This document shows positions 45,320 through 54,109 of a DNA stretch of 64,000 nt, piece after piece. The stretch is from Bacillus sp. MM2020_4. Its GTDB lineage: Bacteria; Bacillota; Bacilli; Bacillales; Cytobacillaceae. Numbering within the stretch: position 1 is the stretch's first letter; every line of letters starts with the position of its first letter. Position numbers and translations under genes: made by a program. The notes below the pieces were generated by a model. That model did no database searches. It worked only from the letters and a program-made list of their open reading frames with translations, and had not been told where the DNA came from. The stretch spans positions 30,426 to 94,425 of the forward strand of contig NZ_JAANMZ010000011.1 of assembly GCF_011250555.1 (NCBI RefSeq), read 5' to 3'.

Positions 45320-47193
45320 GCAAGGATTCCAAGCATCAGGGACCAGGAAGAGGACCAGGGGGCGGTGGATTCGGCCCAATGGGCATGGGCATGGCTCCCC
45401 AGAAAGCAAAGAACTTCAAAGGAACGTTAAAACGGCTCATCACCTACTTAAAGCCGTATAAAATACAACTGTTTGCCGTTTTAATTACAGCCATTATCAG
45501 TACCGTTTTTTCAATAGTCAGCCCAAAAATTATGGGGAAAGCAACGACCAAGATGTTTGAAGGCTTAATGGCGAAATTACGAGGAGTTCCAGGAGCAAAA
45601 ATAGATTTTGACTACATTGGTCAAATTATTCTGTTGCTAATAGGACTTTATATTATAAGTGCGATCTTTGCCTATATTCAACAATATATCATGGCGGGGG
45701 TTGCCCAAAAAACGGTTTATCATCTTCGTAAAGAGGTAGAAGAGAAACTCAACAAGCTTCCCTTAAAGTATTTCGACTCACGGACACATGGTGAAATTCT
45801 AAGTCGGGCTGTCAATGACGTCGATAATATCAGTACAACCTTACAGCAAAGCTTAACACAACTTATCACTTCGGTCGTTACATTACTCGGAGTTATTGTC
45901 ATGATGCTTTCGATCAGTCCGTTAATGACATTGATTGTAGTACTGACAATCCCACTAAGTTTTGTGGCGATAATGAAGATTGCTAAAAAGTCACAGACCT
46001 ACTTTAAAGGGCAGCAAAAATCTCTTGGTGAGCTTAATGGGCATGTAGAAGAGATGTATACAGGACATAAAGTCATCAAAGTGTTTGGGCGTGAACAGCA
46101 ATCCATTGAAAAATTTGAAGAAACCAATAAGGACTTGTACCAATCAGGTTGGAAAGCGCAATTCATGTCTGGCATGATTATGCCATTAATGTCATTTATC
46201 AATAATATTGGTTATGTGCTTGTGTCAGTAGTTGGCGGCCTTTTGGTAACGAAAAAGGCCATTGAAATAGGGGATATTCAAGCATTTATTCAATATTCAC
46301 GGCAATTTTCTCAACCAATTACTCAAACTGCCAATATTGCGAACATTATCCAGTCAACGATTGCAAGCGCTGAGCGTGTATTTGAAATTTTAGATGAAAC
46401 AGAAGAGGTGCCTGAAGCGGTCGCACCGAAAGACATTATCGCTCCTAAAGGGGAGGTTTCCTTTGAACATGTTTCATTCAGTTATAAGGAAAATGAACCA
46501 TTAATTGAGGATATGAATGTTAAGGTGAAGCCAGGGCAACGGGTTGCGATCGTCGGACCGACCGGTGCTGGTAAAACCACACTCATCAATTTATTAATGC
46601 GTTTCTATGAACTTAATTCAGGAAAAATCCTAATTGACGGCATCGATACTCGTGAATTTAAAAGAGAGAAACTGCGTAGTTTATTCGGAATGGTGCTTCA
46701 AGATACATGGCTTTTCAATAGTTCCATTCGTGATAATATTGCATACGGAAGAGAGGGAGCAACAGAAGCAGCAATAGTGGCAGCAGCACAGGCAGCTAAT
46801 GCTGATCACTTTATTCGAACGCTCCCCGAAGGCTACGATACAATTTTAAATGAAGAAGCATCAAATATTTCACAAGGTCAAAAGCAATTAATAACAATTG
46901 CACGGGCGATCCTGGCTAATCCTTCCATCTTAATTCTGGATGAAGCAACCAGCAGTGTCGATACCAGAACCGAAGTTCAAATTCAAAAAGCAATGGATCA
47001 CTTAATGAAAGGGCGCACAAGTTTCGTTATTGCCCACCGGCTATCAACGATACGTGACGCTGATCTCATTCTAGTCATGAATCATGGAACAGTAATTGAG
47101 AAAGGAACCCATAAGGAATTACTAGAAAAGGGTGACTTTTATGCTGAGTTGTATAATAGCCAGTTTACCTTTAATCAGAAAACTGCAGGATAA
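45316..47193 (+). CDS. Heterodimeric ABC exporter subunit, catalytic half
   Basis: A 625-residue half-transporter. It begins with a Gly/Pro/Met-rich tail of about 35 residues (GPGRGPGGGGFGPMGMGM), then the six-helix domain and ATPase. Walker A GPTGAGKTTLI, signature ISQGQKQLITIARAI (SQGQ in place of SGGQ), Walker B LILDEATSSVD with the catalytic Glu. It complements the degenerate site of the upstream subunit. AGAGGAGG precedes the overlapping ATG. Confidence 0.9.
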   Translation: MSKDSKHQGPGRGPGGGGFGPMGMGMAPQKAKNFKGTLKRLITYLKPYKIQLFAVLITAIISTVFSIVSPKIMGKATTKMFEGLMAKLRGVPGAKIDFDYIGQIILLLIGLYIISAIFAYIQQYIMAGVAQKTVYHLRKEVEEKLNKLPLKYFDSRTHGEILSRAVNDVDNISTTLQQSLTQLITSVVTLLGVIVMMLSISPLMTLIVVLTIPLSFVAIMKIAKKSQTYFKGQQKSLGELNGHVEEMYTGHKVIKVFGREQQSIEKFEETNKDLYQSGWKAQFMSGMIMPLMSFINNIGYVLVSVVGGLLVTKKAIEIGDIQAFIQYSRQFSQPITQTANIANIIQSTIASAERVFEILDETEEVPEAVAPKDIIAPKGEVSFEHVSFSYKENEPLIEDMNVKVKPGQRVAIVGPTGAGKTTLINLLMRFYELNSGKILIDGIDTREFKREKLRSLFGMVLQDTWLFNSSIRDNIAYGREGATEAAIVAAAQAANADHFIRTLPEGYDTILNEEASNISQGQKQLITIARAILANPSILILDEATSSVDTRTEVQIQKAMDHLMKGRTSFVIAHRLSTIRDADLILVMNHGTVIEKGTHKELLEKGDFYAELYNSQFTFNQKTAG

Positions 47194-47239
47194 AAAAAGG
47201 CATTTAGAGAGTTTATAAACTTTCTAAATGCCTTTTTTT
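47192..47239 (+). terminator. Terminator of the ABC exporter operon
   Basis: AAAAAAAGGCATTTAGA pairs with TCTAAATGCCTTTTTTT, with further AGTTTATAAACT pairing in between. Confidence 0.9.
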
Positions 47240-47326
47240 ATAACTTTTAAGTATGTTACTCGTATATAATGATATTATTGGGAATGTTTGTCTTTTGTAA
47301 TCAATTGTTGTAAGGAGTTGAAGGTG

Positions 47327-47749
47327 ATGAGATTTTACTCTAAAAAGGGAATTATTACAGGCGTTCTATTATGGGGGGCAATTGCCTTTTTAATTGGCTC
47401 TTTTTTATTCCTACCCGGCGGACCAGAAGGGAAGGGGGAGGTCATCACGGCGGTCCTGGTATGTGGATTTACTAGTGCATTTATTCTTTGGTGCTGGTTC
47501 GGAACCTATTATGAAATAAATGGGAACCAATTGAAGATTGTTGGAGGGCCGTTTCGTTGGAAAATTGACATCATGACGATAATAAGTATCAGAAAAACGC
47601 GAAATCCATTATCGAGCCCAGCATTGTCATTGAACCGGTTAGAAATACGATATGGAAAATGGAATACGATTTTGATTTCACCAAAAAATGGGGACCAATT
47701 TTGCGAGAATTTAAGAGAAGTTAATTCAAAAATTGATATAAACCTTTAA
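47327..47749 (+). CDS. Two-helix membrane protein with PH-like (YyaB-type) domain
   Basis: A 140-residue protein. Two membrane helices (about 9-30 and 41-62) are followed by a small beta-rich domain: YYEINGNQLKIVGGPFRWKIDI, ISIRKTRNPLSSPALS and ISPKNGDQFCENL. This pattern is common in short bacterial PH-like proteins of unknown function. ATG 47327 with AAGGAG upstream is chosen over an earlier start at 47288. Single gene. Confidence 0.65.
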   Translation: MRFYSKKGIITGVLLWGAIAFLIGSFLFLPGGPEGKGEVITAVLVCGFTSAFILWCWFGTYYEINGNQLKIVGGPFRWKIDIMTIISIRKTRNPLSSPALSLNRLEIRYGKWNTILISPKNGDQFCENLREVNSKIDINL

Positions 47750-47759
47750 ATTTCATTCC

Positions 47760-47794
47760 GTCTCATTATCTTAAGTATACTTAGGAAATGAGAC
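47760..47794. repeat. 35-bp near-perfect palindrome sharing the MarR operator half-site
   Basis: Outer arms GTCTCATT and AATGAGAC are perfect. The core CTTAAGTATACTTAGG is itself nearly palindromic and contains ATACTTAGG, the same 9-mer found in the marR promoter. There is no T-run, so it is not a typical terminator. It lies 11 bp from the dif-like site. Confidence 0.6.
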
Positions 47795-47841
<47 letters not shown>

Positions 47842-47872
47842 CATTTTTAGAGCTGTCATTTGTAACAGCCCT
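47842..47872 (-). terminator. Terminator of the XerS-like gene
   Basis: On the minus strand AGGGCTGT pairs with ACAGCTCT (one G-T), followed by AAAAA on the plus side read as TAAAAATG after the stem; the T-rich match is modest. Confidence 0.45.
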
Positions 47873-47876
47873 ATTT

Positions 47877-48965
47877 TTATTCCAATTGTTCTTTTGGCAT
47901 ATCCATCTTATCAACCGCAATTTTTAGATCGTCATTCTTAATATGGGTATATATCATCGTCGTTTGTATCGAGGAATGGCCTAACTGGCGCCGTAATTTC
48001 GGTACATCATTGATTTCCGCATGGTATCTGGTAGCGAACGAGTGTCTCAATTTATGCACTGATAAGGATGGTTTACCAAATGCAGTTGCATATTTTTCAA
48101 TCAGATATTCTATGGCTCGGGCTTTTAATCTTTGTGATTTTACTTTCGGACCTGTCGGGCCCCCAACAAATAATGCCTTTTCATTTTTATCAACTTTGTA
48201 TTTGCCCGTTCTTACAGCTAAATATTCCTGCAAATCCGCCATGGCCACCTGGCTAAAATAAACAAATTGTTCTTTATTTCCTTTACGGATTACGCGGACA
48301 CAATACTTGCTAAAGTCAATATCGCCTAAATCAATTCCCACCAACTCCGAAAGGCGGAGGCCCGATCCTAGGATTAACGATACAATGGCGGTATCACGTT
48401 CTCTATTTAATTGATAAAAGTTATATAACCGCTGGTTTTCTTTGTTTACTTCACCATAATCATTGGCAATAAACAGGCGAAATTTCTCGTATTCATCACC
48501 GAGCAGAATTTTTCCTTCCATTTTCGAAGCTTTTGTTTCCATACTGTCTTTGACTTCATTAAATTCAATTTTCGCCATTACATTCCGATTGATATATGGC
48601 TTTAAATCAGGAGTTTCCGCAATATTTTGCAGATAATTAAACAGTGATTTTAACGCAGATAACTTCCGATTCACAGTTAATTCCTTATTATTTAATTGAT
48701 AATGTAGATAGTTTAAGAAGTTTTCAACCTCTAAAACCGTCATTGTCTCCAACCGTTCCAATGGAATGTCCTTGATGCTGCCGTTCCATAACTGTTCATT
48801 AATCATCCAATTGAAGAAAATTTTATAATCATGACAGTAATTGAATAATGAAGCAGTGGAAAGTTTTCGTAGTTTATGATTGATGTATTCATCCACATAC
48901 CAAGGCAATTCCTGAAGAATGACTTGCAACTTTTTAAAATTAGATTGTTTTTCCTGATTTACCAT
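47877..48965 (-). CDS. xerS: XerS-like tyrosine recombinase
   Basis: A 362-residue integrase-family recombinase with an N-terminal SAM-like domain (about 20-125) and catalytic domain. Catalytic residues: Arg in GSGLRLSELVG, Lys in VIRKGNKEQ, HKLRHSFATRYH, LGHSSIQTTMIYTH with the Tyr nucleophile. ELPWYVDEYINHKL, FFNWMIN and KILLGDEYEKF resemble streptococcal XerS, the single-recombinase alternative to XerC/XerD. It adjoins a dif-like site, so it may resolve chromosome dimers, or it may be a mobile-element enzyme settled at dif. A perfect dyad covers its promoter. ATG 48965 is preferred to 48968. Confidence 0.85.
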   Translation of the reverse strand: MVNQEKQSNFKKLQVILQELPWYVDEYINHKLRKLSTASLFNYCHDYKIFFNWMINEQLWNGSIKDIPLERLETMTVLEVENFLNYLHYQLNNKELTVNRKLSALKSLFNYLQNIAETPDLKPYINRNVMAKIEFNEVKDSMETKASKMEGKILLGDEYEKFRLFIANDYGEVNKENQRLYNFYQLNRERDTAIVSLILGSGLRLSELVGIDLGDIDFSKYCVRVIRKGNKEQFVYFSQVAMADLQEYLAVRTGKYKVDKNEKALFVGGPTGPKVKSQRLKARAIEYLIEKYATAFGKPSLSVHKLRHSFATRYHAEINDVPKLRRQLGHSSIQTTMIYTHIKNDDLKIAVDKMDMPKEQLE

Positions 48966-48982
48966 CATAACACCTCACTACT

Positions 48983-49033
48983 ATATTATCCCATCAGCTT
49001 AATTGCGTCAAATTTATATTTTACGCAATTAAG
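48983..49033 (-). promoter_or_regulatory. Promoter of the recombinase gene with a perfect dyad over -35
   Basis: On the minus strand TTGACG and TAATAT are 17 bp apart. CTTAATTGCGT (48998-49008) and ACGCAATTAAG (49023-49033) form an 11-bp perfect inverted repeat covering the -35. It could be an operator or an accessory recombinase-binding site. Confidence 0.6.
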
Positions 49034-49152
49034 TTTTTTCCGAAAGTTTACCCCTAAATTCTCTCCCCTTATTAATAAATTTAAAAATTTCATGAAATCC
49101 TCCTTTTGTTGTTTATGGTATGATGAATACAGAAAATTTTAGGAGTGAAATC

Positions 49153-49416
49153 ATGAGTGTACATAAAGATTTAATTAACCACGCAGCGAATCAGAATAAA
49201 ACATACCAGGAATTTCAGGCTCTGGATCAACTACGTGAAAACTACATTGAAGAAGCCATAGGTTTATGTGAACAAGGTCTTCCCTATACTACTGATAAAA
49301 TTAACGAGGTAACAAATAGGATGAATAAAATTTACCTGCGATTTGTTCCGACAAGGAAAAACGTTACGGTTGAAATGGTTCAAGAATATGTAAAATCACT
49401 AACAAAACAACAATAA
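49153..49416 (+). CDS. DUF2533/YpbS-like small protein
   Basis: An 87-residue helical protein: SVHKDLINHAANQNKTYQEF, YIEEAIGLCEQGLPYTTDKIN and VPTRKNVTVEMVQEYVKSL. The pattern fits my memory of the YpbS family, found in Bacillus and without known function. ATG 49153 has TAGGAGTG upstream. It ends one base before the next frame and is probably cotranscribed with the regulator, divergently from the recombinase. Confidence 0.65.
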   Translation: MSVHKDLINHAANQNKTYQEFQALDQLRENYIEEAIGLCEQGLPYTTDKINEVTNRMNKIYLRFVPTRKNVTVEMVQEYVKSLTKQQ

Positions 49417-50106
49417 ATGGTGGTGGCGGCGTTGATTTCTTTAACGAAAAGAAGACGGGAGTTTCTTGACCAAATTTGGCAGCAATATCAAACTACCAAT
49501 CTTCCTGTTCATTATTCTGACGTGGCTGAGGCGATTGGTGTGAGCAAATGGACTGCATATGATGTTTTGAAAACTTTAGAAAGCCAGGGTCTTTTAAAAA
49601 GAACCTATGCTATAAACGAAAATGAAACGGGAAGATCCACTGTGGTCTTCTCTCCTACAAGCATGGCAGATCTCCTATTTCAAAAAGAGAGAAGAGAAAT
49701 TTCCAATCCAGATGAATGGGAAATAATTCTTAACCACGTAAGGGTTCTAATGGCGCAACAACAAAATCTCCCGTTGATGGACGCAATTAAACATATCTTA
49801 GAACTAATGAAAAATGTCGAGGTTAAACTAGAATTCTGTACCTACTTCCTTTGTGTTCTCCTCTTATTCTTGAATAGCCTTGGAAATCCTATTAAGGACT
49901 TAACTGTGAATATGGTGAATGCATCTGAGGAATCAAACATACAGCTTTCTGTATTTGTAGGGGCTGCTGTCGGTATGATCATCCAGTCTGTCGGTGACGA
50001 AATTAGCCCCGAAATGATTATAATAGTCCAACAGTTTTTTAATAACGCTAACCAGCTTCATTCTACAGAAATAGACTTATTAATCTCATTTATTAAGCAA
50101 AGTTAA
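49417..50106 (+). CDS. Winged helix-turn-helix regulator-like protein
   Basis: A protein of up to 229 residues. Residues about 12-85 form a winged helix: REFLDQIWQQYQ, then VHYSDVAEAIGVSKWTAYDVL as helix-turn-helix and LLKRTYAINENETGRSTVVFS as wing. The rest is helical, with a hydrophobic stretch (TYFLCVLLLFLNSLG) suited to dimerisation or ligand binding. The start is uncertain: ATG 49417 has no ribosome binding site, whereas TTG 49432 has GGTGGTGG. It could control the divergent recombinase. Family not recognised precisely. Confidence 0.68.
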   Translation: MVVAALISLTKRRREFLDQIWQQYQTTNLPVHYSDVAEAIGVSKWTAYDVLKTLESQGLLKRTYAINENETGRSTVVFSPTSMADLLFQKERREISNPDEWEIILNHVRVLMAQQQNLPLMDAIKHILELMKNVEVKLEFCTYFLCVLLLFLNSLGNPIKDLTVNMVNASEESNIQLSVFVGAAVGMIIQSVGDEISPEMIIIVQQFFNNANQLHSTEIDLLISFIKQS

Positions 50107-50139
50107 TTTTTTCCCCTATCCCCTTCTCTTCATTCTTTT

Positions 50140-50172
50140 GTCAGCTCAATTTATGGGCTGGCTTTTTATTTT
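50140..50172 (+). terminator. Terminator after the regulator gene
   Basis: GTCAGCTCA pairs with TGGGCTGGC (with G-T pairs), followed by TTTTTATTTTATT. The next 220 bases to 50389 hold a TTGACA box at 50265-50270 and an ATACGTAT palindrome but no gene. Confidence 0.65.
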
Positions 50173-50389
50173 ATTAGCGTAGGATCACTAAAGCATATTT
50201 TCATTATCATTTTCATAGGATAACTTATGTTTTCAGAATATTAATTATATTCATAATATTATTCTTGACATTTTTTAAATAGATACGTTAAATAAATAAT
50301 ATACGTATTTCGTTTTTTTCTCCTCTTTTTGGGTCTTTTGGGTATCTTGAAGGCTACATTCAACTTTTCAAAGAAAGGTAGGTTATAGT

Positions 50390-51589
50390 ATGTATAAAGT
50401 TTATTGCAGGTCATTTCAAGGAGTTATGAAAGTTGCCTCCTCCTTCATGCCTTGGCGGGAACCGAAACTGCTAGAGGGAGAAAATAGTTTAAAAGAATTA
50501 CCGCAACTGATTAAACAGAATAAAATTGAAAGTGTGTTAATTGTCACCGACCAAGGAATCGTAGCTGTTGGACTAATGGACGAATTCCTGAATAACCTTC
50601 GAACTGAAGGAATCAACTTCGTTATTTACGATAAAACGGTACCTAACCCAACAATCGATAATATTGAGGAAGCATTTCAAATGTATACCTCCAACCATTG
50701 CAAGGGGATTGTTGCATTTGGCGGTGGATCACCAATGGATTGTGCCAAAGGTGTTGGTGCACGTGCAGCAAGACCGAAAAAGAATATTCGCCAAATGAAG
50801 GGTGTATTAAAGGTTTTGAAAAAAATGCCTCCCCTATTTGCCATTCCCACCACAGCTGGCACTGGCAGTGAAGCAACCCTTGCTGCCGTAGTTTCCAATA
50901 GCGAGACACACGAAAAATATGCCATAATGGATACAGCACTCATTCCGCATTATGCTGTCCTTGATCCCTTACTAATTATTAATCTTCCGAAACATATTAC
51001 GGCAGCAACTGGAATTGACGCTCTAACGCATGCAGTCGAAGCCTATATCGGCAAAAGTAACACAAAGGAAACCACAAAATACAGTGTAGAGGCAGTAAAA
51101 TTAATCTTTGAAAATCTTTATGAATCCTATACAAATGGGACCAACATCCAGGCACGTAAGAATATGCAAAAAGCGGCCTATTGGGCTGGTATGGCATTCA
51201 CACGTGCATATGTTGGGTATGTCCACGCAATCGCCCATACGTTGGGTGGTTTTTATTCGGTTCCCCATGGGCTAGCAAATGCAATCATCCTCCCTTATGT
51301 CCTTGAGTATTACGGTGAATCCGTCCATAAACCTTTAGCCGAGCTGGCTGAAGTCGTTGGGATTGGTAAACACAATGATAGTGTGAGAGAAAAGGCAGTA
51401 AATTTTATTGAGGCTATAAAAAAGCTAAACGAAAATATGGAGATTCCTAAAAAGGTTAGTGGAATTGTCGACACCGATATTCCGTTAATGGTTGAACGGG
51501 CGTTAAAGGAAGCCAATCCCCTCTACCCAGTACCAAGGATTCTCAATAAAGACGATCTATTCAATCTTTACCAACTGATAAAGGAATAA
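50390..51589 (+). CDS. Iron-containing alcohol dehydrogenase
   Basis: A 399-residue group III alcohol dehydrogenase. NAD binding: VAFGGGSPMDCAKGVGA. Metal ligands: Asp in GIDALTHAVEAY with its His, and AIAHTLGGFYSVPHGLANA with two further His. Family members act on short or medium-chain alcohols and diols. AAAGGTAGG precedes the ATG. The aldehyde dehydrogenase gene follows within about 35 bases, making an alcohol-to-acid pathway. Substrate unknown. Confidence 0.9.
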   Translation: MYKVYCRSFQGVMKVASSFMPWREPKLLEGENSLKELPQLIKQNKIESVLIVTDQGIVAVGLMDEFLNNLRTEGINFVIYDKTVPNPTIDNIEEAFQMYTSNHCKGIVAFGGGSPMDCAKGVGARAARPKKNIRQMKGVLKVLKKMPPLFAIPTTAGTGSEATLAAVVSNSETHEKYAIMDTALIPHYAVLDPLLIINLPKHITAATGIDALTHAVEAYIGKSNTKETTKYSVEAVKLIFENLYESYTNGTNIQARKNMQKAAYWAGMAFTRAYVGYVHAIAHTLGGFYSVPHGLANAIILPYVLEYYGESVHKPLAELAEVVGIGKHNDSVREKAVNFIEAIKKLNENMEIPKKVSGIVDTDIPLMVERALKEANPLYPVPRILNKDDLFNLYQLIKE

Positions 51590-51622
51590 GTGATTGATTT
51601 AGGTAAAAAGGCGGCTGATCAA

Positions 51623-52993
51623 ATGGAAACGTACAATTCCCTCCTTACGAAACAACAATTTTTTTTTCGCACAGAAACAACAAAAGATATCGCTTTCCGA
51701 CTTGAAGCACTTCAAAAATTAAGAACTGCAATTAAAACGAACGAGAAAGTGTTGATGGAAGCATTAAGAGCGGATTTAAATAAATCAGAATTTGATGCTT
51801 ATACCTCTGAAATCGGTTTTGTTCTTGAAGAATTACGATTCACCATCAAACATTTACAGTCATGGGTGAAGCCAAAAAAGGTTAAAACACCCGTAACACA
51901 TATCGGCTCCAACAGTTACATTTATTCAGAACCATACGGGGTTGCACTTATTATTGCCCCTTGGAATTATCCCTTTCAATTGGCAATCGCCCCGCTAATC
52001 GGTGCCATTGCCGCGGGAAACTGTGCAGTTATCAAGCCTTCTGAATTGACGCCGAAAACATCTGAAATACTAGAGAAACTTATAGGTGATCTATTCCCTG
52101 AGGAGTACATTTCAGTAATCCAAGGTGGCGTGGAAACAAGCCAAGCACTGCTTGACGAAAAATTTGATTATATCTTTTTTACCGGTAGCGTCCCCGTTGG
52201 AAAGCTCATTATGGAGGCGGCAGCGAAAAATTTGACCCCATTGACATTAGAATTGGGCGGAAAAAGCCCTTGTATTGTTCATAAGGATGCCAATATAAAA
52301 CGGGCTGCCAAGCGGATTGCCTGGGGGAAATTTACCAATGCCGGGCAAACCTGTATTGCCCCTGATTATTTGTATGTTCATCAGAGTATTAAGGATCAAT
52401 TTCTCCAGCAATTTAAGGAAGCAACGATTGAATTGTATGGGCAAAAGCCGTTAGATAATATGAATTTTACTAGAATAGTAAGTGAGCGGCACTTTCAGCG
52501 ACTATGTTCTTTTCTCGATCATGGGAAACTTTATATGGGCGGCGGAGGAAATCAAGAAAGATTAACGATTGAGCCAACGGTCTTAACGAATGTCACTTGG
52601 GAAGATCCGATCATGCAAGATGAGATATTTGGGCCGATTCTACCTGTTCTTGAGTACAATGAGCTTTCAGAGGTATTAACCGGTATTCATCGACACCCAA
52701 AACCACTGGCTCTCTATATTTTTACAGAAAATCCTACAGTACAGCAAAAGGTCCTTACTAGCGTATCTTTTGGCGGGGGCTGTGTTAATGACACGGTGTA
52801 TCATTTTGTCTCCCCTTATCTGCCGTTTGGCGGTGTGGGAAACAGTGGGATTGGCGCCTATCATGGCAAAGGGAATTTCGATACTTTTTCCCATCAAAAA
52901 AGCGTTTTAAAACAAACAACCTTATTTGACATTCCGTTTCGTTATCCAAATGTAAAAAACGGGCTCAAGAAAATAAAGCTTTTCATGAAATAA
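51623..52993 (+). CDS. NAD(P)-dependent aldehyde dehydrogenase, YwdH-like
   Basis: A 456-residue class 3 type aldehyde dehydrogenase. Motifs: IIAPWNYPFQLAIAPLIGAI, FFTGSVPVGKLIM, catalytic Glu in LELGGKSP and catalytic Cys in TNAGQTCIAPDY. The hydrophobic C-terminus (FDIPFRYPN) resembles membrane-associated fatty aldehyde dehydrogenases. ATG 51623 has AAAAAGGCGG 9 bases upstream and gives the length of B. subtilis YwdH; a GTG at 51590 is the alternative. It probably oxidises the aldehyde made by the upstream alcohol dehydrogenase. Confidence 0.9.
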   Translation: METYNSLLTKQQFFFRTETTKDIAFRLEALQKLRTAIKTNEKVLMEALRADLNKSEFDAYTSEIGFVLEELRFTIKHLQSWVKPKKVKTPVTHIGSNSYIYSEPYGVALIIAPWNYPFQLAIAPLIGAIAAGNCAVIKPSELTPKTSEILEKLIGDLFPEEYISVIQGGVETSQALLDEKFDYIFFTGSVPVGKLIMEAAAKNLTPLTLELGGKSPCIVHKDANIKRAAKRIAWGKFTNAGQTCIAPDYLYVHQSIKDQFLQQFKEATIELYGQKPLDNMNFTRIVSERHFQRLCSFLDHGKLYMGGGGNQERLTIEPTVLTNVTWEDPIMQDEIFGPILPVLEYNELSEVLTGIHRHPKPLALYIFTENPTVQQKVLTSVSFGGGCVNDTVYHFVSPYLPFGGVGNSGIGAYHGKGNFDTFSHQKSVLKQTTLFDIPFRYPNVKNGLKKIKLFMK

Positions 52994-53005
52994 TGAGTCG
53001 CACAA

Positions 53006-53039
53006 AAAAAGGCTAACCAAAATTTTGGTTAGCCTTTTT
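53006..53039. terminator. Bidirectional terminator after aldehyde dehydrogenase
   Basis: A perfect 34-bp palindrome, AAAAAGGCTAACCAAAA with its exact complement. It serves the converging acetyltransferase gene as well. Confidence 0.92.
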
Positions 53040-53048
53040 AAATGAAAG

Positions 53049-53624
53049 TTAGAGTTTATCTAAAATATTCCCATTCTCTGGTTCGTCATTAAAGGTCAGA
53101 ACCTCTTCAACTGGCTGATAGGATTCACCATAGAAATGTTGATCCTTATAGGTGTGTATCATATCGTACGTTTTTTTCATCGCTGTAAATATCATTTCTT
53201 CCGATTCATGATGCGGTGCCCAATAAAGGATTTCCATTTTATTAATCTCATTTGTGGCAAGCGACCTTCTTTCATACCCGATTGAATTCGCATGCTCGAA
53301 GCCTTCACGTTTATAGTAACGTAGCCTTTTCTCTGTATCGCTGTCTTCATAGTTAACGGGTTCAACTTCAAGGATAATAGGTTTTCCTTTGCTTTTCAAC
53401 TTTTCCATCAGTTTATGGCCAAGCCCCTGGCCACGGGCATTTTTCGAAACGAAAAGATAATCGATGAAGACAAAATGATCGAGCTCCACATACATTAACA
53501 CATGGTTGGGTCCCTCATCTTTATGATAGATTTCAGAACGCTCTTTTAGTAATGTTTCCATGTGTTCTTTTGATTTCATCTCTTCAACCGGAAAATATTG
53601 ATTCAGCTTCTCATACCAATGCAT
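53049..53624 (-). CDS. GNAT-family N-acetyltransferase
   Basis: A 191-residue protein with a GNAT fold in residues about 20-120. The acetyl-CoA loop is NARGQGLGHKLMEKLK, after the strand FVFIDYLFV. The C-terminal 70 residues form an extension not typical of small GNATs. ATG 53624 has AAAGGAG at 7 bases; the ATG at 53630 is too close to it. Acceptor substrate unknown; single gene. Confidence 0.8.
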   Translation of the reverse strand: MHWYEKLNQYFPVEEMKSKEHMETLLKERSEIYHKDEGPNHVLMYVELDHFVFIDYLFVSKNARGQGLGHKLMEKLKSKGKPIILEVEPVNYEDSDTEKRLRYYKREGFEHANSIGYERRSLATNEINKMEILYWAPHHESEEMIFTAMKKTYDMIHTYKDQHFYGESYQPVEEVLTFNDEPENGNILDKL

Positions 53625-53892
53625 CGACATACTCCTTTAGTTCATGATAAAAATATAATGGAAGTATGTGTAAATATTCGTATTTAATACTGAATTCACT
53701 TTCGAAAATTGTCTACATGACGAGGAAGACTCCGGCGGCAGGATTTAATGATTTAGAGAAGCCCCGCATATTCCTTTTAAAGTCCGGTTAATTTAGGTAA
53801 GATTTACTAAAAGACTTGTTGAATGGCGAAGGAGTATTAGCGGTTGGAAGTGACAACTTTAACGACACTGCTTGTAACTATTGTTCTCATAG

Positions 53893-54074
53893 GTAGGTTA
53901 AATTTTGAAGTGAATGCCGTTTTGTACGATGAAAAAGCAGCTACACAACTTCACAGCCTATTCTTACAGGATTGCAAGGATAGCTCTGAATATTCGATTG
54001 CAAGATATAAAGATCGATCGATCCTAAATAAATTTAAAGAGGCCATAACACGCCTCTTATCACCCATACTTTAA
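53893..54074 (+). pseudogene. Remnant of cardiolipin synthase (C-terminal end only)
   Basis: About 60 codons: RLNFEVNAVLYDEKAATQLH, then FLQDCKDSS... and the terminal KFKEAITRLLSPIL. These match the last part of bacterial cardiolipin synthases, including the conserved LLSPIL end. The two HKD catalytic motifs are missing, and upstream there are only about 270 bases before an opposing gene, so the rest was deleted. A frame continues upstream to 53844 but that part is not cls-like. The stretch 53640-53840 holds nothing I recognise. Confidence 0.72.
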
Positions 54075-54103
54075 AAAAATCGGCCCTTCCCATGGAAGGG
54101 TCG
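54073..54103 (-). terminator. Terminator of the RDD gene
   Basis: On the minus strand CGACCCTTCC-ATG-GGAAGGGCCG forms a 10-bp stem with one G-T or mismatch pair, followed by seven T. Confidence 0.82.
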
Positions 54104-54109
54104 ATACTT

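Noticed and set aside
50281..50312. ATACGTAT palindrome before the alcohol dehydrogenase as an operator
   Set aside because: It is short, AT-rich and in a region full of similar strings; without a linked regulator the evidence is too weak.
53844..53892. A complete small gene from 53844 to 54074
   Set aside because: No ribosome binding site of note, and the second part is recognisably the end of cardiolipin synthase, so a remnant is the better reading.
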